DNA of 9,934 nucleotides from the NCBI GenBank assembly GCA_945867875.1, contig CAMBJF010000077.1:1-9934 (forward strand), read 5' to 3'. This DNA is from an uncultured Ruminococcus sp. Its GTDB lineage: Bacteria; Bacillota; Clostridia; Oscillospirales; Ruminococcaceae. Of this stretch, positions 1 to 6,138 are shown piece after piece (within the stretch, counting starts at the first letter, position 1; each line of letters starts with the position of its first letter). The position numbers were made by a program, and so were the translations under genes. The notes under the pieces are model-generated. The model searched no databases. It had not been told where the DNA came from and saw nothing but the letters and a program-made list of their open reading frames with translations.

Positions 1-45
1 GATAGCGTAGCGTCTCGTGGGCTCGGAGATGTGTATAAGAGACAG
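1..45 (+). other. Nextera i7-side adapter (not genomic)
   Basis: Bases 27-45 are the 19-base Tn5 mosaic end AGATGTGTATAAGAGACAG. Bases 12-26 are the Nextera read-2 arm GTCTCGTGGGCTCGG. Bases 4-11 (AGCGTAGC) occupy the i7 index slot and bases 1-3 are the end of the P7 sequence. This is library adapter left on the contig, so genomic DNA begins at 46. The reverse complement of the index, GCTACGCT, is the Nextera N709 index as I remember it. Confidence 0.98.
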
Positions 46-77
46 CCATTAGTATTTTATTTTTGCAGCAAATTGCC

Positions 78-109
78 GAAAAAATATGCCGACGTTTCTG
101 TCGGCATAT
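78..109 (-). terminator. Rho-independent terminator of the small Cys4 gene
   Basis: A perfect 10-bp inverted repeat (ATATGCCGAC at 84-93, GTCGGCATAT at 100-109) has a 6-base loop. Read on the minus strand it is followed at once by a run of T (complement of the A run at 79-84). It lies 27 bases after the stop codon of the 136-345 gene, as expected for the end of that transcript. Confidence 0.85.
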
Positions 110-135
110 CGCAGAGCATATGTATTTCGGAAAAA

Positions 136-345
136 TTATTCGTCGTCAAAATTGCCGGGAATATGGAGCTGCTTTACAGGAATTCTCTTCAGAGGAGAAT
201 ATGAAAATTTATTGCAGGAAGCGTCTCCGCTGACAAGACCCCTTTTTTCGCAGAGTACCTTTCCGCCGTCCTTAGCTCTCGTTCCGAAAGCACAGTACTG
301 ACATTGGGGCTCAATATCGTTTCCGAAGTATTTCTTCTTTGCCAT
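136..345 (-). CDS. Small four-cysteine protein, probably zinc-binding
   Basis: This encodes a 69-residue basic protein of unknown function. Cysteines at 15, 18, 32 and 44 (C-x2-C, then C, then C) look like a single structural zinc site, and there is no signal peptide or membrane segment, so it should be cytosolic. The lysine-rich start (MAKKKYFG) and the pattern of a CxxC, a basic stretch and a second Cys pair resemble short uncharacterised proteins I recall from Oscillospiraceae, but I cannot name a family. The ATG at 345 is preceded by a strong AGGAAAGGAA ribosome binding site at about 8 bases. It has its own extended -10 promoter and a perfect-stem terminator, so it is expressed apart from ylbJ just upstream. 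The metal binding is inferred from cysteine spacing only. Confidence 0.8.
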   Translation of the reverse strand: MAKKKYFGNDIEPQCQYCAFGTRAKDGGKVLCEKRGLVSGDASCNKFSYSPLKRIPVKQLHIPGNFDDE

Positions 346-386
346 ATAAACATTCCTTTCCTCATAGCAAGATACATTTTTTTTAT

Positions 387-395
387 ATTATATCA
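387..395 (-). promoter_or_regulatory. Extended -10 promoter for the Cys4 gene
   Basis: The minus strand reads TGATATAAT here: a TATAAT -10 box (387-392) with a TGn extension. No good -35 box is visible 16-18 bases further upstream. The TG extension lies within the ylbJ stop codon (393-395), so the promoter is tucked into the 3' end of that gene. The 5' leader to the ATG at 345 would be about 35 bases. Confidence 0.6.
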
Positions 396-1496
396 CATTT
401 TTTTCGGTTTGGCTATATTTTTTTGAGATAATATCAAAATCGTCATAATCAACAAAATAATTGAGAGCATTGGTGAATAATCACTAAATTTAATGCTTTC
501 ATCACTGACGGGAGCACTGACTGCAATAACGCTGACGGTATAAAATTTCGGAATAAGCCTGCGGCAGAGAAAGTATGACACCACCGCCATAGGAACTCGC
601 AGTATCACTGCCCGAAGTGTGGAAAAGCCCCTGCACACCGCCTTTATCTGCATATGAACGCACAGCCCGCCGAAGCACAGCATTGCCGAGCAGAACGGCA
701 GTGTAACAGTGGGGTCGCCGAAAACACCGCTCAGATTGCTTATCTCGAAAAATGCCCGCACAAACGGATATATCTCCGCAGGGGGAATGACCGTGAAACG
801 GGCTGTGAGCAGGGATATGGCAGAGAGAAGCCCCGCCTTTGAAAATATCCCCATAAGTGCCGCCATAAGCAGCACCATTGCGCATATCATTGTCATACTT
901 TCCGAAGCACCCACAGCGGCGGCAGTGATGTCCTCAGCCGATAATTTCGGGCGTATTTTCTCGGGTGACCGCCTTGGCAGCTCACGGAATGGCGCAGACA
1001 GCACCGCCGCCAGTAAATTTGTTCCTGCCACCGCCAGCATCACGGGTATCCATGCCCCCCTGCACTCAGGCGCTGCAATGGAGGACACCGCGATAATGTA
1101 CGCCGGTCCGGGGGCTATGCAGAAACAGAGATATTCCTCCGCCTGTAATTTTGTTATGCGTCCGCTGTCGTACAGTCCGCCCATAAGTGCCGCCCCCACA
1201 GGATATCCCGCAAGCTGACTTATGATGAAAACGGGGAAAAATTCCTCGGGCAGACGGAGAACATATCTTGAAAAAAGGGAAAACGGTCTACCGAGAAGCT
1301 TGTATGCATCTGTTGAAATAAGCAGCTTTGAAGCGGCTGTGAATGCGAAAAGTGAGGGGATAAGGGTGGAAATGCACAGCGCCGCCGCCTTTGCGCATTC
1401 CGCCGCACATTCCCGCCCCGCCCAGATGAGCGCCGCCGCAAAAATTATTGCAGGCAGTGCAGGCAGTATCCTTTTTGCAGACCTTAACATATCCAT
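393..1496 (-). CDS. ylbJ: Sporulation integral membrane protein YlbJ
   Basis: YlbJ is a polytopic mother-cell membrane protein known from Bacillus to be needed for normal spore formation (sigma-E regulon). It carries gate-type domains related to nucleoside transporter gates, and its substrate is not settled. Here it has about 367 residues and many hydrophobic segments. It shows the family signature LAGYPVGA near residues 95-102, followed by a basic G-R-I-T helix and an APGPAY motif near 128-133 (SGP in many relatives). The frame stays open to an ATG at 1619, but that would add 41 residues lying over the yqfC leader and start. I chose the ATG at 1496 (the next is at 1490) because two AAAGGAC sequences precede it. 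It is divergent from yqfC. The family call is from recognition, without a search. Confidence 0.85.
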   Translation of the reverse strand: MDMLRSAKRILPALPAIIFAAALIWAGRECAAECAKAAALCISTLIPSLFAFTAASKLLISTDAYKLLGRPFSLFSRYVLRLPEEFFPVFIISQLAGYPVGAALMGGLYDSGRITKLQAEEYLCFCIAPGPAYIIAVSSIAAPECRGAWIPVMLAVAGTNLLAAVLSAPFRELPRRSPEKIRPKLSAEDITAAAVGASESMTMICAMVLLMAALMGIFSKAGLLSAISLLTARFTVIPPAEIYPFVRAFFEISNLSGVFGDPTVTLPFCSAMLCFGGLCVHMQIKAVCRGFSTLRAVILRVPMAVVSYFLCRRLIPKFYTVSVIAVSAPVSDESIKFSDYSPMLSIILLIMTILILSQKNIAKPKKM

Positions 1497-1597
1497 ATCC
1501 GAAACCGTCCTTTGTCCTTTGCATAAAGCGCAGTGAGATATAATATATATAATTGCGTGGGAGGGAAAATATTCTTGCGAAGGGACGGCTGATAAAG
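1497..1597. promoter_or_regulatory. Divergent ylbJ / yqfC promoter region
   Basis: About 100 bases separate the chosen starts of ylbJ (minus) and yqfC (plus). The middle is AT-rich (1537-1553) and holds a plus-strand TATAAT at 1539-1544. No convincing -35 box lies 16-18 bases upstream. Because Bacillus ylbJ and yqfCD are sigma-E genes, a sigma-E promoter was sought. GATATAAT at 1537-1544 is similar to CATACAAT, but no -35 element sits at the right spacing, so the sigma factor cannot be assigned. The AT tract could serve both directions. Confidence 0.45.
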
Positions 1598-1825
1598 ATG
1601 TCCGAAGCTTACGGCTCACAGATAGTCATTTGCGGCAATACCTACCTTGAGGTGGAAAACTGCAAGCGGATAATGGAATATAACGACATTTACCTTAAAG
1701 TGAAAACATTTTCGGGAATGGTCATAGAGATATGGGGAACAGGGCTTATGCTCTCAGATTACAACACCGAGGGCATAGCGGTCAGGGGGCATATATCCTC
1801 CGTTGAGCTTCACGGCTCGGAATAA
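1598..1825 (+). CDS. yqfC: Sporulation protein YqfC
   Basis: This is a short protein of the YqfC family, which is co-transcribed with yqfD in the mother cell of sporulating Firmicutes. Its biochemical role is unknown. It has 75 residues from the chosen ATG and is mostly predicted beta strand. The pattern G-x-x-Y-L-E-V-E-N near residues 11-20, the run IYLKVKTF, and the ending RGHISSVEL match the family core (IENHRG... LEGTIEQVTYL in Bacillus). The ATG at 1598 has an AAGGGACGG ribosome binding site 9 bases upstream. A TTG at 1553 would give 90 residues, nearer the usual length of about 93, but it has no ribosome binding site and lies only about 8 bases past the TATAAT box. The N-terminus is therefore shorter than usual by about 20 residues. 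yqfD follows after 21 bases. Confidence 0.85.
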   Translation: MSEAYGSQIVICGNTYLEVENCKRIMEYNDIYLKVKTFSGMVIEIWGTGLMLSDYNTEGIAVRGHISSVELHGSE

Positions 1826-1846
1826 ACAGGAAAGGACTGAGCGAAA

Positions 1847-3073
1847 ATGCGGCTGTACAGGCTCCGAAGCCGAACAGGCTTCTGCATATATTCGGAGCAG
1901 GGGAGAGACTGCGGAAAGTTCATAAATGACCTGAGAAACAGCCCCCTTAAATTTTTCGGGCTGTCAGTGAGGGGGGAGCGGCTCTACGGCTATGTAGGCT
2001 CAGGGGACTTTAAGCATTTGTGCAGGCTTGCCGAGGAGCATAAGCTTGTCTGCGAAAAAATAGACGAAAAGGGAGCGGCAAAGAGCTTCCGTCCCTTCAA
2101 ACGCCGCATAGGGCTTGTGATAGGCTTTTTTTTGTCCATAGGCATCGTGGCATTTCTCAGCGACAGGGTAATGATAATCGAGATAGGGGGCAACGAAACC
2201 ATTCCCGACGAGCGGATAATGTCCCACCTGGAGGACACGGGAATATTCATCGGCAGCCGCATATCATCGGTAAACCTCCGCCGTGCCGAAAAGCAAATAG
2301 CCGCAATGGACAAGGATATCGACTGGGTGGGCATAAAGCATATCGGCAGCAGGGTCACTGTGGAGATAAACGAGATGACCTCCCCGCCCGAAATGGAGCG
2401 GAAAAACACCCCCTGCAACATAATTTCGTCCCACGATGCCCAGATAACAGGGGTAAAGGTCTACAGCGGAATGCTCATTCCAATGGTGGGTGACGGGGTA
2501 AAAAAGGGCGATGTGCTCATAAGCGGCGTGGTCGATACCAAATACGGCAGGAGCTTCTATGTCCATTCCATAGGCGAGATAACGGGCATATACACGGAAA
2601 AAATGACCTTCTCCGAAAAATATGTGACCGAGGAAAAGGTGTGTACGGGTGAGGTGTGCGCCAAAGCCCTGAAAATTTTCGGGCATAAGCTAATCTACAG
2701 CCCCGCCGAGCTTCCGACAGGAGATTACGAGTACAGCGAAACCGAGGAGCGTGTCACATTTTTGGGCATATCACTGCCGCTCTATAAAATAACAGGACAT
2801 TACCGCCTGACCGAGAACCGCAGCATCACCGTAACCAAGGAGCAGGCGGAGCAGAATATAGCAAAGCGTGCGGAAAAATTCGAGCACAATTTTCTTGACG
2901 GAGATATGACCGTGATAAACAGGGATATCGAGAAAAAGTATGATAAAAACGGGGCGACATTTGTATATACATATACTATCGAGGGGGAGATAGGCGAGGA
3001 AAAAATGATACTCGCAAAATATGAGGAGTTCGGCGGAGCAGCCACAGAAGAACAGCCAAAAGAAGCAAATTAA
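1847..3073 (+). CDS. yqfD: Sporulation protein YqfD
   Basis: YqfD is a conserved sporulation protein anchored in the mother-cell membrane, with its main domain outside the cytoplasm. Its exact role is not established. This copy has 408 residues, near the Bacillus length of about 398. Residues 1-85 form a basic cytosolic domain with the typical GFCIYSEQG and LRNSPLKFFG sequences. One membrane segment lies at about 88-105. An FtsQ/POTRA-like stretch follows (IEIGGNETIPDERI...GSRISSVNLRRAEK), then VEINEM, a beta-rich domain and a charged Glu-rich tail. An AGGAAAGGA ribosome binding site at 1828-1836 is 10 bases from the ATG. It is the second gene of yqfC-yqfD and ends at a bidirectional hairpin shared with yajC. 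Confidence 0.9.
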   Translation: MRLYRLRSRTGFCIYSEQGRDCGKFINDLRNSPLKFFGLSVRGERLYGYVGSGDFKHLCRLAEEHKLVCEKIDEKGAAKSFRPFKRRIGLVIGFFLSIGIVAFLSDRVMIIEIGGNETIPDERIMSHLEDTGIFIGSRISSVNLRRAEKQIAAMDKDIDWVGIKHIGSRVTVEINEMTSPPEMERKNTPCNIISSHDAQITGVKVYSGMLIPMVGDGVKKGDVLISGVVDTKYGRSFYVHSIGEITGIYTEKMTFSEKYVTEEKVCTGEVCAKALKIFGHKLIYSPAELPTGDYEYSETEERVTFLGISLPLYKITGHYRLTENRSITVTKEQAEQNIAKRAEKFEHNFLDGDMTVINRDIEKKYDKNGATFVYTYTIEGEIGEEKMILAKYEEFGGAATEEQPKEAN

Positions 3074-3096
3074 GAAAATCCGCAAGTACAAAATAC

Positions 3097-3135
3097 AAAA
3101 AATGAGCAGGCACCTAAAGCACCTGCTCATTTTCA
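3097..3135. terminator. Bidirectional terminator between yqfD and yajC
   Basis: A 12-bp perfect stem (AAAATGAGCAGG at 3099-3110, CCTGCTCATTTT at 3122-3133) has an 11-base loop. It is flanked by A on the left and T on the right, so it gives a T-rich tail on either strand. It begins about 25 bases after the yqfD stop and 16 bases beyond the yajC stop, serving both convergent genes. Confidence 0.88.
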
Positions 3136-3148
3136 TATAGATCACAAA

Positions 3149-3514
3149 TTACTTCTTCTTGCCAAGCTCATCAGGCTCATCGTGCTGAGTAAGATTTTCG
3201 GAAATAGCCCAGATCTTGACTCTGATCTTGCTGCGGTCGCCGCCTGTTTCGATAACAATGGTCTGAGTGTCGTCATTCTTGCGGACAACAATACCGACAA
3301 TTCCGCCGATAGTGGTAACTTCATCACCAATCTGAATGCTGTCACGCATCTTCTTCTGCTCTTTTTCCTTCTTGTTCTGAGGACGGATAAGCATAAAGTA
3401 GAAAATGACCATTACAACAATGAGCATACCTACAGAGGAAACCAGCTGAGCTGTAGCATTTCCTGTTGCATCAGCAGTAGCGGTGGCAGTAAGCATAAAA
3501 TAAATATTTGACAT
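3149..3514 (-). CDS. yajC: Preprotein translocase subunit YajC
   Basis: YajC is the small accessory membrane subunit that associates with SecDF and the Sec translocon. The 121-residue protein has one membrane helix at about 26-44, ending in the hallmark FYFMLIRPQNKKEKEQKKM. After it comes the cytosolic SH3-like domain with I-x-x-GDEVTTIGGIVGIVV at about 61-76, and a charged tail ending in three Lys. The stretch before the helix is unusually long and rich in Thr and Ala (about 25 residues). The ATG at 3514 has AAGGA immediately before it and AAAGGA 11 bases upstream; an internal ATG seven codons in is a weaker alternative. yajC usually sits with secDF or tgt, but here it is alone with its own promoter and terminator. 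Confidence 0.93.
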   Translation of the reverse strand: MSNIYFMLTATATADATGNATAQLVSSVGMLIVVMVIFYFMLIRPQNKKEKEQKKMRDSIQIGDEVTTIGGIVGIVVRKNDDTQTIVIETGGDRSKIRVKIWAISENLTQHDEPDELGKKK

Positions 3515-3556
3515 TCCTTGTAAATTCCTTTCGTATAAAAATAGAATACTACTTTA

Positions 3557-3584
3557 ATTATACCGCATTTTCCCAAAAAAGCAA
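3557..3584 (-). promoter_or_regulatory. yajC: yajC promoter
   Basis: On the minus strand, a TTGCTT -35 box (complement of 3579-3584), a 16-base spacer and a perfect TATAAT -10 box (complement of 3557-3562) lie about 43 bases before the yajC ATG. The arrangement fits a housekeeping sigma-A promoter. Confidence 0.75.
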
Positions 3585-3673
3585 TAGCGTTTACAGAAAT
3601 TTAAGATTTGAGACGGATATTTGTTTGTGAGAAGTGTCAAATTTTATAGATAAATGTTGTATGAAATCATCGG

Positions 3674-3700
3674 TTGTAAAAAAATTGAAACTGATATAAT
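3674..3700 (+). promoter_or_regulatory. Promoter of the LRR lipoprotein gene
   Basis: TATAAT at 3695-3700 is extended by TGA (3692-3694). A weak TTGTAA at 3674-3679 stands 15 bases upstream as a possible -35 box. Transcription from about 3707 would leave a leader of roughly 65 bases before the ribosome binding site and the ATA at 3773. Confidence 0.55.
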
Positions 3701-3755
3701 GAATGTGGGGACGGCACCCATAACAAAAAACAGCACACAACCGAATACATATGAC

Positions 3756-3764
3756 AAAAGGGGA
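3756..3764 (+). promoter_or_regulatory. Ribosome binding site facing an ATA codon
   Basis: AAAAGGGGA is the only good Shine-Dalgarno-like sequence before the LRR frame. It ends 8 bases before ATA at 3773, the first codon of the stretch that would encode a lipoprotein signal. It lies inside, not upstream of, the short ATG frame at 3751, so it does not support that ATG as the start. Confidence 0.45.
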
Positions 3765-3772
3765 AGATACCC

Positions 3773-4567
3773 ATAGAAAAAAACGTAAATAAAATAATAA
3801 TAACAGGACTGCTTGCGGCAGCTTTGTCAGGCTGTCAGAGTTATTACACAGAGCAGAGCATTCAGACAGCTTCGTTCATATCCGAAACATATGAACATTC
3901 TCAAACTACCGTTGCAGCAGATGAAATGATAAATATTTCGGGCAGGGAAATTCCCATTGACTCCGAGGTCGTTACACTTTTGCTTTCAGATACAGAGAAT
4001 GCAACGGATATAAGTGAGCTCGGAAAGCTTTACAATTTAAGATCATTGACTATTTTTTCAAGTACAGACGGAAATACCCCTTGTATAAGCGGATTTGATG
4101 CTCTTACAGGCTGCGAAACTCTTGAAAGTATCATATTTGAGGCAGGCTTTGATGACCCGAATGACATTTATGTTCTCGATACTCTGCCTGAGCTGAAAAA
4201 CCTGACCATATGCGGAATAGAAGCGTATGAGGATTGGGATCTCGGACTTCGGAATATAAAAAAATTAAATATAAACGGAACTTTTGAGCTTTCTAGGATA
4301 ACACACCTTGGAACATTGGAATCATTGGCTTTGGAGTACAATTATTCCGATGACCTGACACCCATAACGGAGCTTTCGGGTCTGACCGCTCTGGCGATAA
4401 CGGAATGCGGATTTGACGATTATTCTCCTCTGCTCGGACTTGATGACTTGCAGGAATTGTTTATCAGCAGTGTGCCTATGACTGAGGATATGTATGACAG
4501 GATAGCTGAAAGATTCCCCGAATGTCATATAACGATAGTTAATGAATCTTTGGAAGATGCTGAGTAA
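3773..4567 (+). CDS. Leucine-rich-repeat lipoprotein, atypical start
   Basis: This encodes a protein of about 264 residues with leucine-rich repeats of about 22-25 residues from roughly residue 75 to 250 (for example L-x-x-L-x-x-L-x-L-x-x-N and GLTALAITECGFDD). It is probably a binding or scaffold surface outside the membrane; no partner can be named. Reading upstream of the TTG at 3824 adds a basic, hydrophobic leader and the lipobox L-S-G-C, with Cys21 as the lipidation site. The TTG itself is the Leu of that lipobox, so a start there would destroy the signal. No ATG, GTG or TTG lies in frame between 3752 (stop) and 3824. ATA at 3773 follows the ribosome binding site correctly. Alternatively the ATG at 3751 joins this frame if one A is removed from the seven-A run at 3777-3783. 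The body is somewhat richer in AT than the flanking genes. Confidence 0.7.
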   Translation: MEKNVNKIIITGLLAAALSGCQSYYTEQSIQTASFISETYEHSQTTVAADEMINISGREIPIDSEVVTLLLSDTENATDISELGKLYNLRSLTIFSSTDGNTPCISGFDALTGCETLESIIFEAGFDDPNDIYVLDTLPELKNLTICGIEAYEDWDLGLRNIKKLNINGTFELSRITHLGTLESLALEYNYSDDLTPITELSGLTALAITECGFDDYSPLLGLDDLQELFISSVPMTEDMYDRIAERFPECHITIVNESLEDAE

Positions 4568-4579
4568 ATGTTTTTATGT

Positions 4580-4618
4580 GCGGTGTGGGAACTTATCCTG
4601 CACCGCTTTTTAATTTTG
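4580..4618 (+). terminator. Terminator of the LRR lipoprotein gene
   Basis: GCGGTGTGGG (4580-4589) pairs with CCTGCACCGC (4597-4606) in a 10-bp stem with two G-T wobbles and a 7-base loop. TTTTTAATTTT follows. It begins 12 bases after the stop codon. Confidence 0.88.
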
Positions 4619-4627
4619 TCATACCCA

Positions 4628-4656
4628 TTGACAAAAAATGATTTTTGTGATATAAT
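4628..4656 (+). promoter_or_regulatory. Fully consensus sigma-A promoter
   Basis: TTGACA (4628-4633), a 17-base spacer and TATAAT (4651-4656) match consensus at all twelve positions, and a TGA extension precedes the -10 box. Transcription should begin near 4663, giving a leader of about 39 bases to the ATG at 4702. A promoter this strong usually implies high constitutive expression or repression by a separate factor. Confidence 0.88.
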
Positions 4657-4701
4657 TGTTAAAATACATTTGATATTTTATAAGAGTGAGATGATTTTAT
4701 T

Positions 4702-5967
4702 ATGATAGATTCAGCGCAGCAGACACAGGAAAAAAGCGAAAAGATTTCCGTGCTTACTGCGGTGGGCGGAGCTTTTTGCAGCAAATACGTGATAATTTCC
4801 TTTATCGCAGCCCTGCTCGCAGTATTTGTGCTGTTCCACAGCTCTTCCGACCTTACCTGCTTTGCGGACACACTTGCCGCCGCAGTCCTCAGCCTTATAA
4901 TATGGATAATTCAGTATATGTGTCTCAGACGCTATGGCATAAGCAGGAAAATGATGCTTGACAACAAAAAAAGCGTTGACCCAAGACTCTCAGGTTCTCT
5001 CGGCGACCTAAACAGCCTCGGCAGCACTTTGGGCACCCTCGCCGCCATATCGGTGATACTTTCAAAGCTTTTCATCATAAATGGCGGTGTATTCGATTCC
5101 GAAACTATAGCCGTGCCCCTTATCGAATCCCTTGCATCAGCCCTTTCGGTAGGCTCCGTTATCTCGCTGATGACCTCCCGCCCCTCCCTCAGATGCTCAC
5201 TTTATATGATAGCGGGCAGAACAACGGGCACATCGGGAGACGAGCTTCTCAAAAAGACCTGCCGTGCCTCAAACAACGCCGTGCTTATGAAAAGGCTCAG
5301 AAAAACAGCTTGCGTGAGAGTGGCAGCGGCAGTGGCAGTTTCCGGGATCATTGTTATGACGGCTCTCAGCGGAGCAGGCTCGGCATTCAGCTGCACTCAG
5401 ACCGCATTTCTCTGTATGTTGGCAGTCTGGCTCTCATCCTGCTGTCCCAAGGGCGGCGAGGAAAAGCTCACCGAAGAAAAGATACCCCTTATCTCCAAAA
5501 AAAGCAAGGGTATCTGCATTCTTAATTCCATAGCCTTTGTCATTATCGCATTTTTCTTTGTGTTCTCGTTCCCGTTCAGAAGCGTTTATACTGAGTACAC
5601 CCCTGTGCTTGATTATGAATATGAAGATGCCGCCGCCCCTGAGGGTGTGGAAATATTCAGCATTCCCGAAAGCGGCACCGGAAGTGAAGCCCTTTTCAAC
5701 GGAGTGTTCCTCGCCTGCGCATTTATGATAGCAGTCATATCGGGTGTTTACGCATTGTCGGGCGGATTTGAGTCCATAACCCAGGTGTCATACGAGCTTA
5801 TATCCGCAGTAGTGTCAGCCATTGCCGCCGCCGTGACGGGGCTTGTGACCTCAGCAGCCGCCATTGATACCATACAATATCTTGTGGCGATGAGCACAGC
5901 CTGTCTCCTGATACTCATAAACCTCATAGCCGCCCTTGTTACGAAAAACAAGAGCGCAGAAATATAA
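4702..5967 (+). CDS. Unrecognised polytopic membrane protein
   Basis: I do not recognise this family. The 421-residue protein has about ten hydrophobic segments: roughly 28-45, 55-73, 110-129, 140-157, 205-223, 231-246, 271-290, 332-350, 366-385 and 393-413. A first cytosolic loop (74-108) carries basic residues and SGSLGDLNSLGSTLG. A second (158-203) is basic and includes TSRPSLRCSLYMIAGRTTGTSGDELLKK. An acidic, Tyr- and Glu-rich stretch at 296-330 lies between segments seven and eight and is probably outside. The ten-helix layout and two cytosolic loops are reminiscent of transporters, but no catalytic or ion-binding motif is visible. The ATG at 4702 has a modest GAGTGAG sequence 11 bases upstream. 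It is a single-gene unit between a consensus promoter and its own terminator. The alternating Gly/Ala helices near 370-395 may pack tightly. Confidence 0.8.
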   Translation: MIDSAQQTQEKSEKISVLTAVGGAFCSKYVIISFIAALLAVFVLFHSSSDLTCFADTLAAAVLSLIIWIIQYMCLRRYGISRKMMLDNKKSVDPRLSGSLGDLNSLGSTLGTLAAISVILSKLFIINGGVFDSETIAVPLIESLASALSVGSVISLMTSRPSLRCSLYMIAGRTTGTSGDELLKKTCRASNNAVLMKRLRKTACVRVAAAVAVSGIIVMTALSGAGSAFSCTQTAFLCMLAVWLSSCCPKGGEEKLTEEKIPLISKKSKGICILNSIAFVIIAFFFVFSFPFRSVYTEYTPVLDYEYEDAAAPEGVEIFSIPESGTGSEALFNGVFLACAFMIAVISGVYALSGGFESITQVSYELISAVVSAIAAAVTGLVTSAAAIDTIQYLVAMSTACLLILINLIAALVTKNKSAEI

Positions 5968-5979
5968 TACTGATAACTG

Positions 5980-6012
5980 ACCGTCGAGTGCCATAAACAT
6001 TCGGCGGTTTTT
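5980..6012 (+). terminator. Terminator of the ten-helix membrane protein gene
   Basis: ACCGTCGAGTG (5980-5990) pairs with CATTCGGCGGT (5998-6008) in an 11-bp stem with two G-T wobbles and a 7-base loop. A T run (6008-6012) follows. It begins 12 bases after the stop codon. Confidence 0.82.
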
Positions 6013-6061
6013 GACCCCCTTGTAAATTTTCACGCTCATTGCAATAATATACATAATACGA

Positions 6062-6090
6062 TTGACCTTGCGGAAGATTTATAGTATAAT
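6062..6090 (+). promoter_or_regulatory. Promoter of the hydrolase-acyltransferase-DUF6320 operon
   Basis: TTGACC (6062-6067), a 17-base spacer and TATAAT (6085-6090) miss the consensus by one base. A 6-bp inverted repeat with a 5-base centre (GTATAA at 6084-6089, TTATAC at 6095-6100) overlaps the -10 box and the expected start of transcription. It could be an operator, though AT-rich promoter DNA often holds such dyads by chance. Confidence 0.8.
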
Positions 6091-6122
6091 TATTTTATAC
6101 ATATCAGACGAAGAAACTGCCC

Positions 6123-6128
6123 GAAAGG
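6123..6128 (+). promoter_or_regulatory. Ribosome binding site deciding the hydrolase start
   Basis: GAAAGG ends one base before the ATG at 6130 but ten bases before the ATG at 6139. The spacing favours the second ATG, three codons downstream. Confidence 0.6.
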
Positions 6129-6138
6129 TATGATAAAA

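Noticed and set aside
709..1218. A 169-codon plus-strand open frame opposite ylbJ
   Set aside because: It is fully antisense to ylbJ, whose family motifs are clear, and has no recognisable domain. It is a shadow of codon bias.
1521..1544. A sigma-E promoter for yqfC (GCATAAA and GATATAAT)
   Set aside because: Only about 9 bases separate the two elements, whereas sigma-E promoters need about 14. The -35-like sequence also lacks the final TT.
1497..1619. A 41-residue N-terminal extension of YlbJ from ATG 1619
   Set aside because: It would run across the whole divergent promoter region into yqfC. The extension is not like the family, and better-placed AAAGGAC sequences precede ATG 1496.
3585..3772. 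A riboswitch or small RNA between yajC and the LRR gene
   Set aside because: Apart from the two promoters, the ribosome binding site and the short repeat, I see no stable long stem, terminator/antiterminator pair or known aptamer core.
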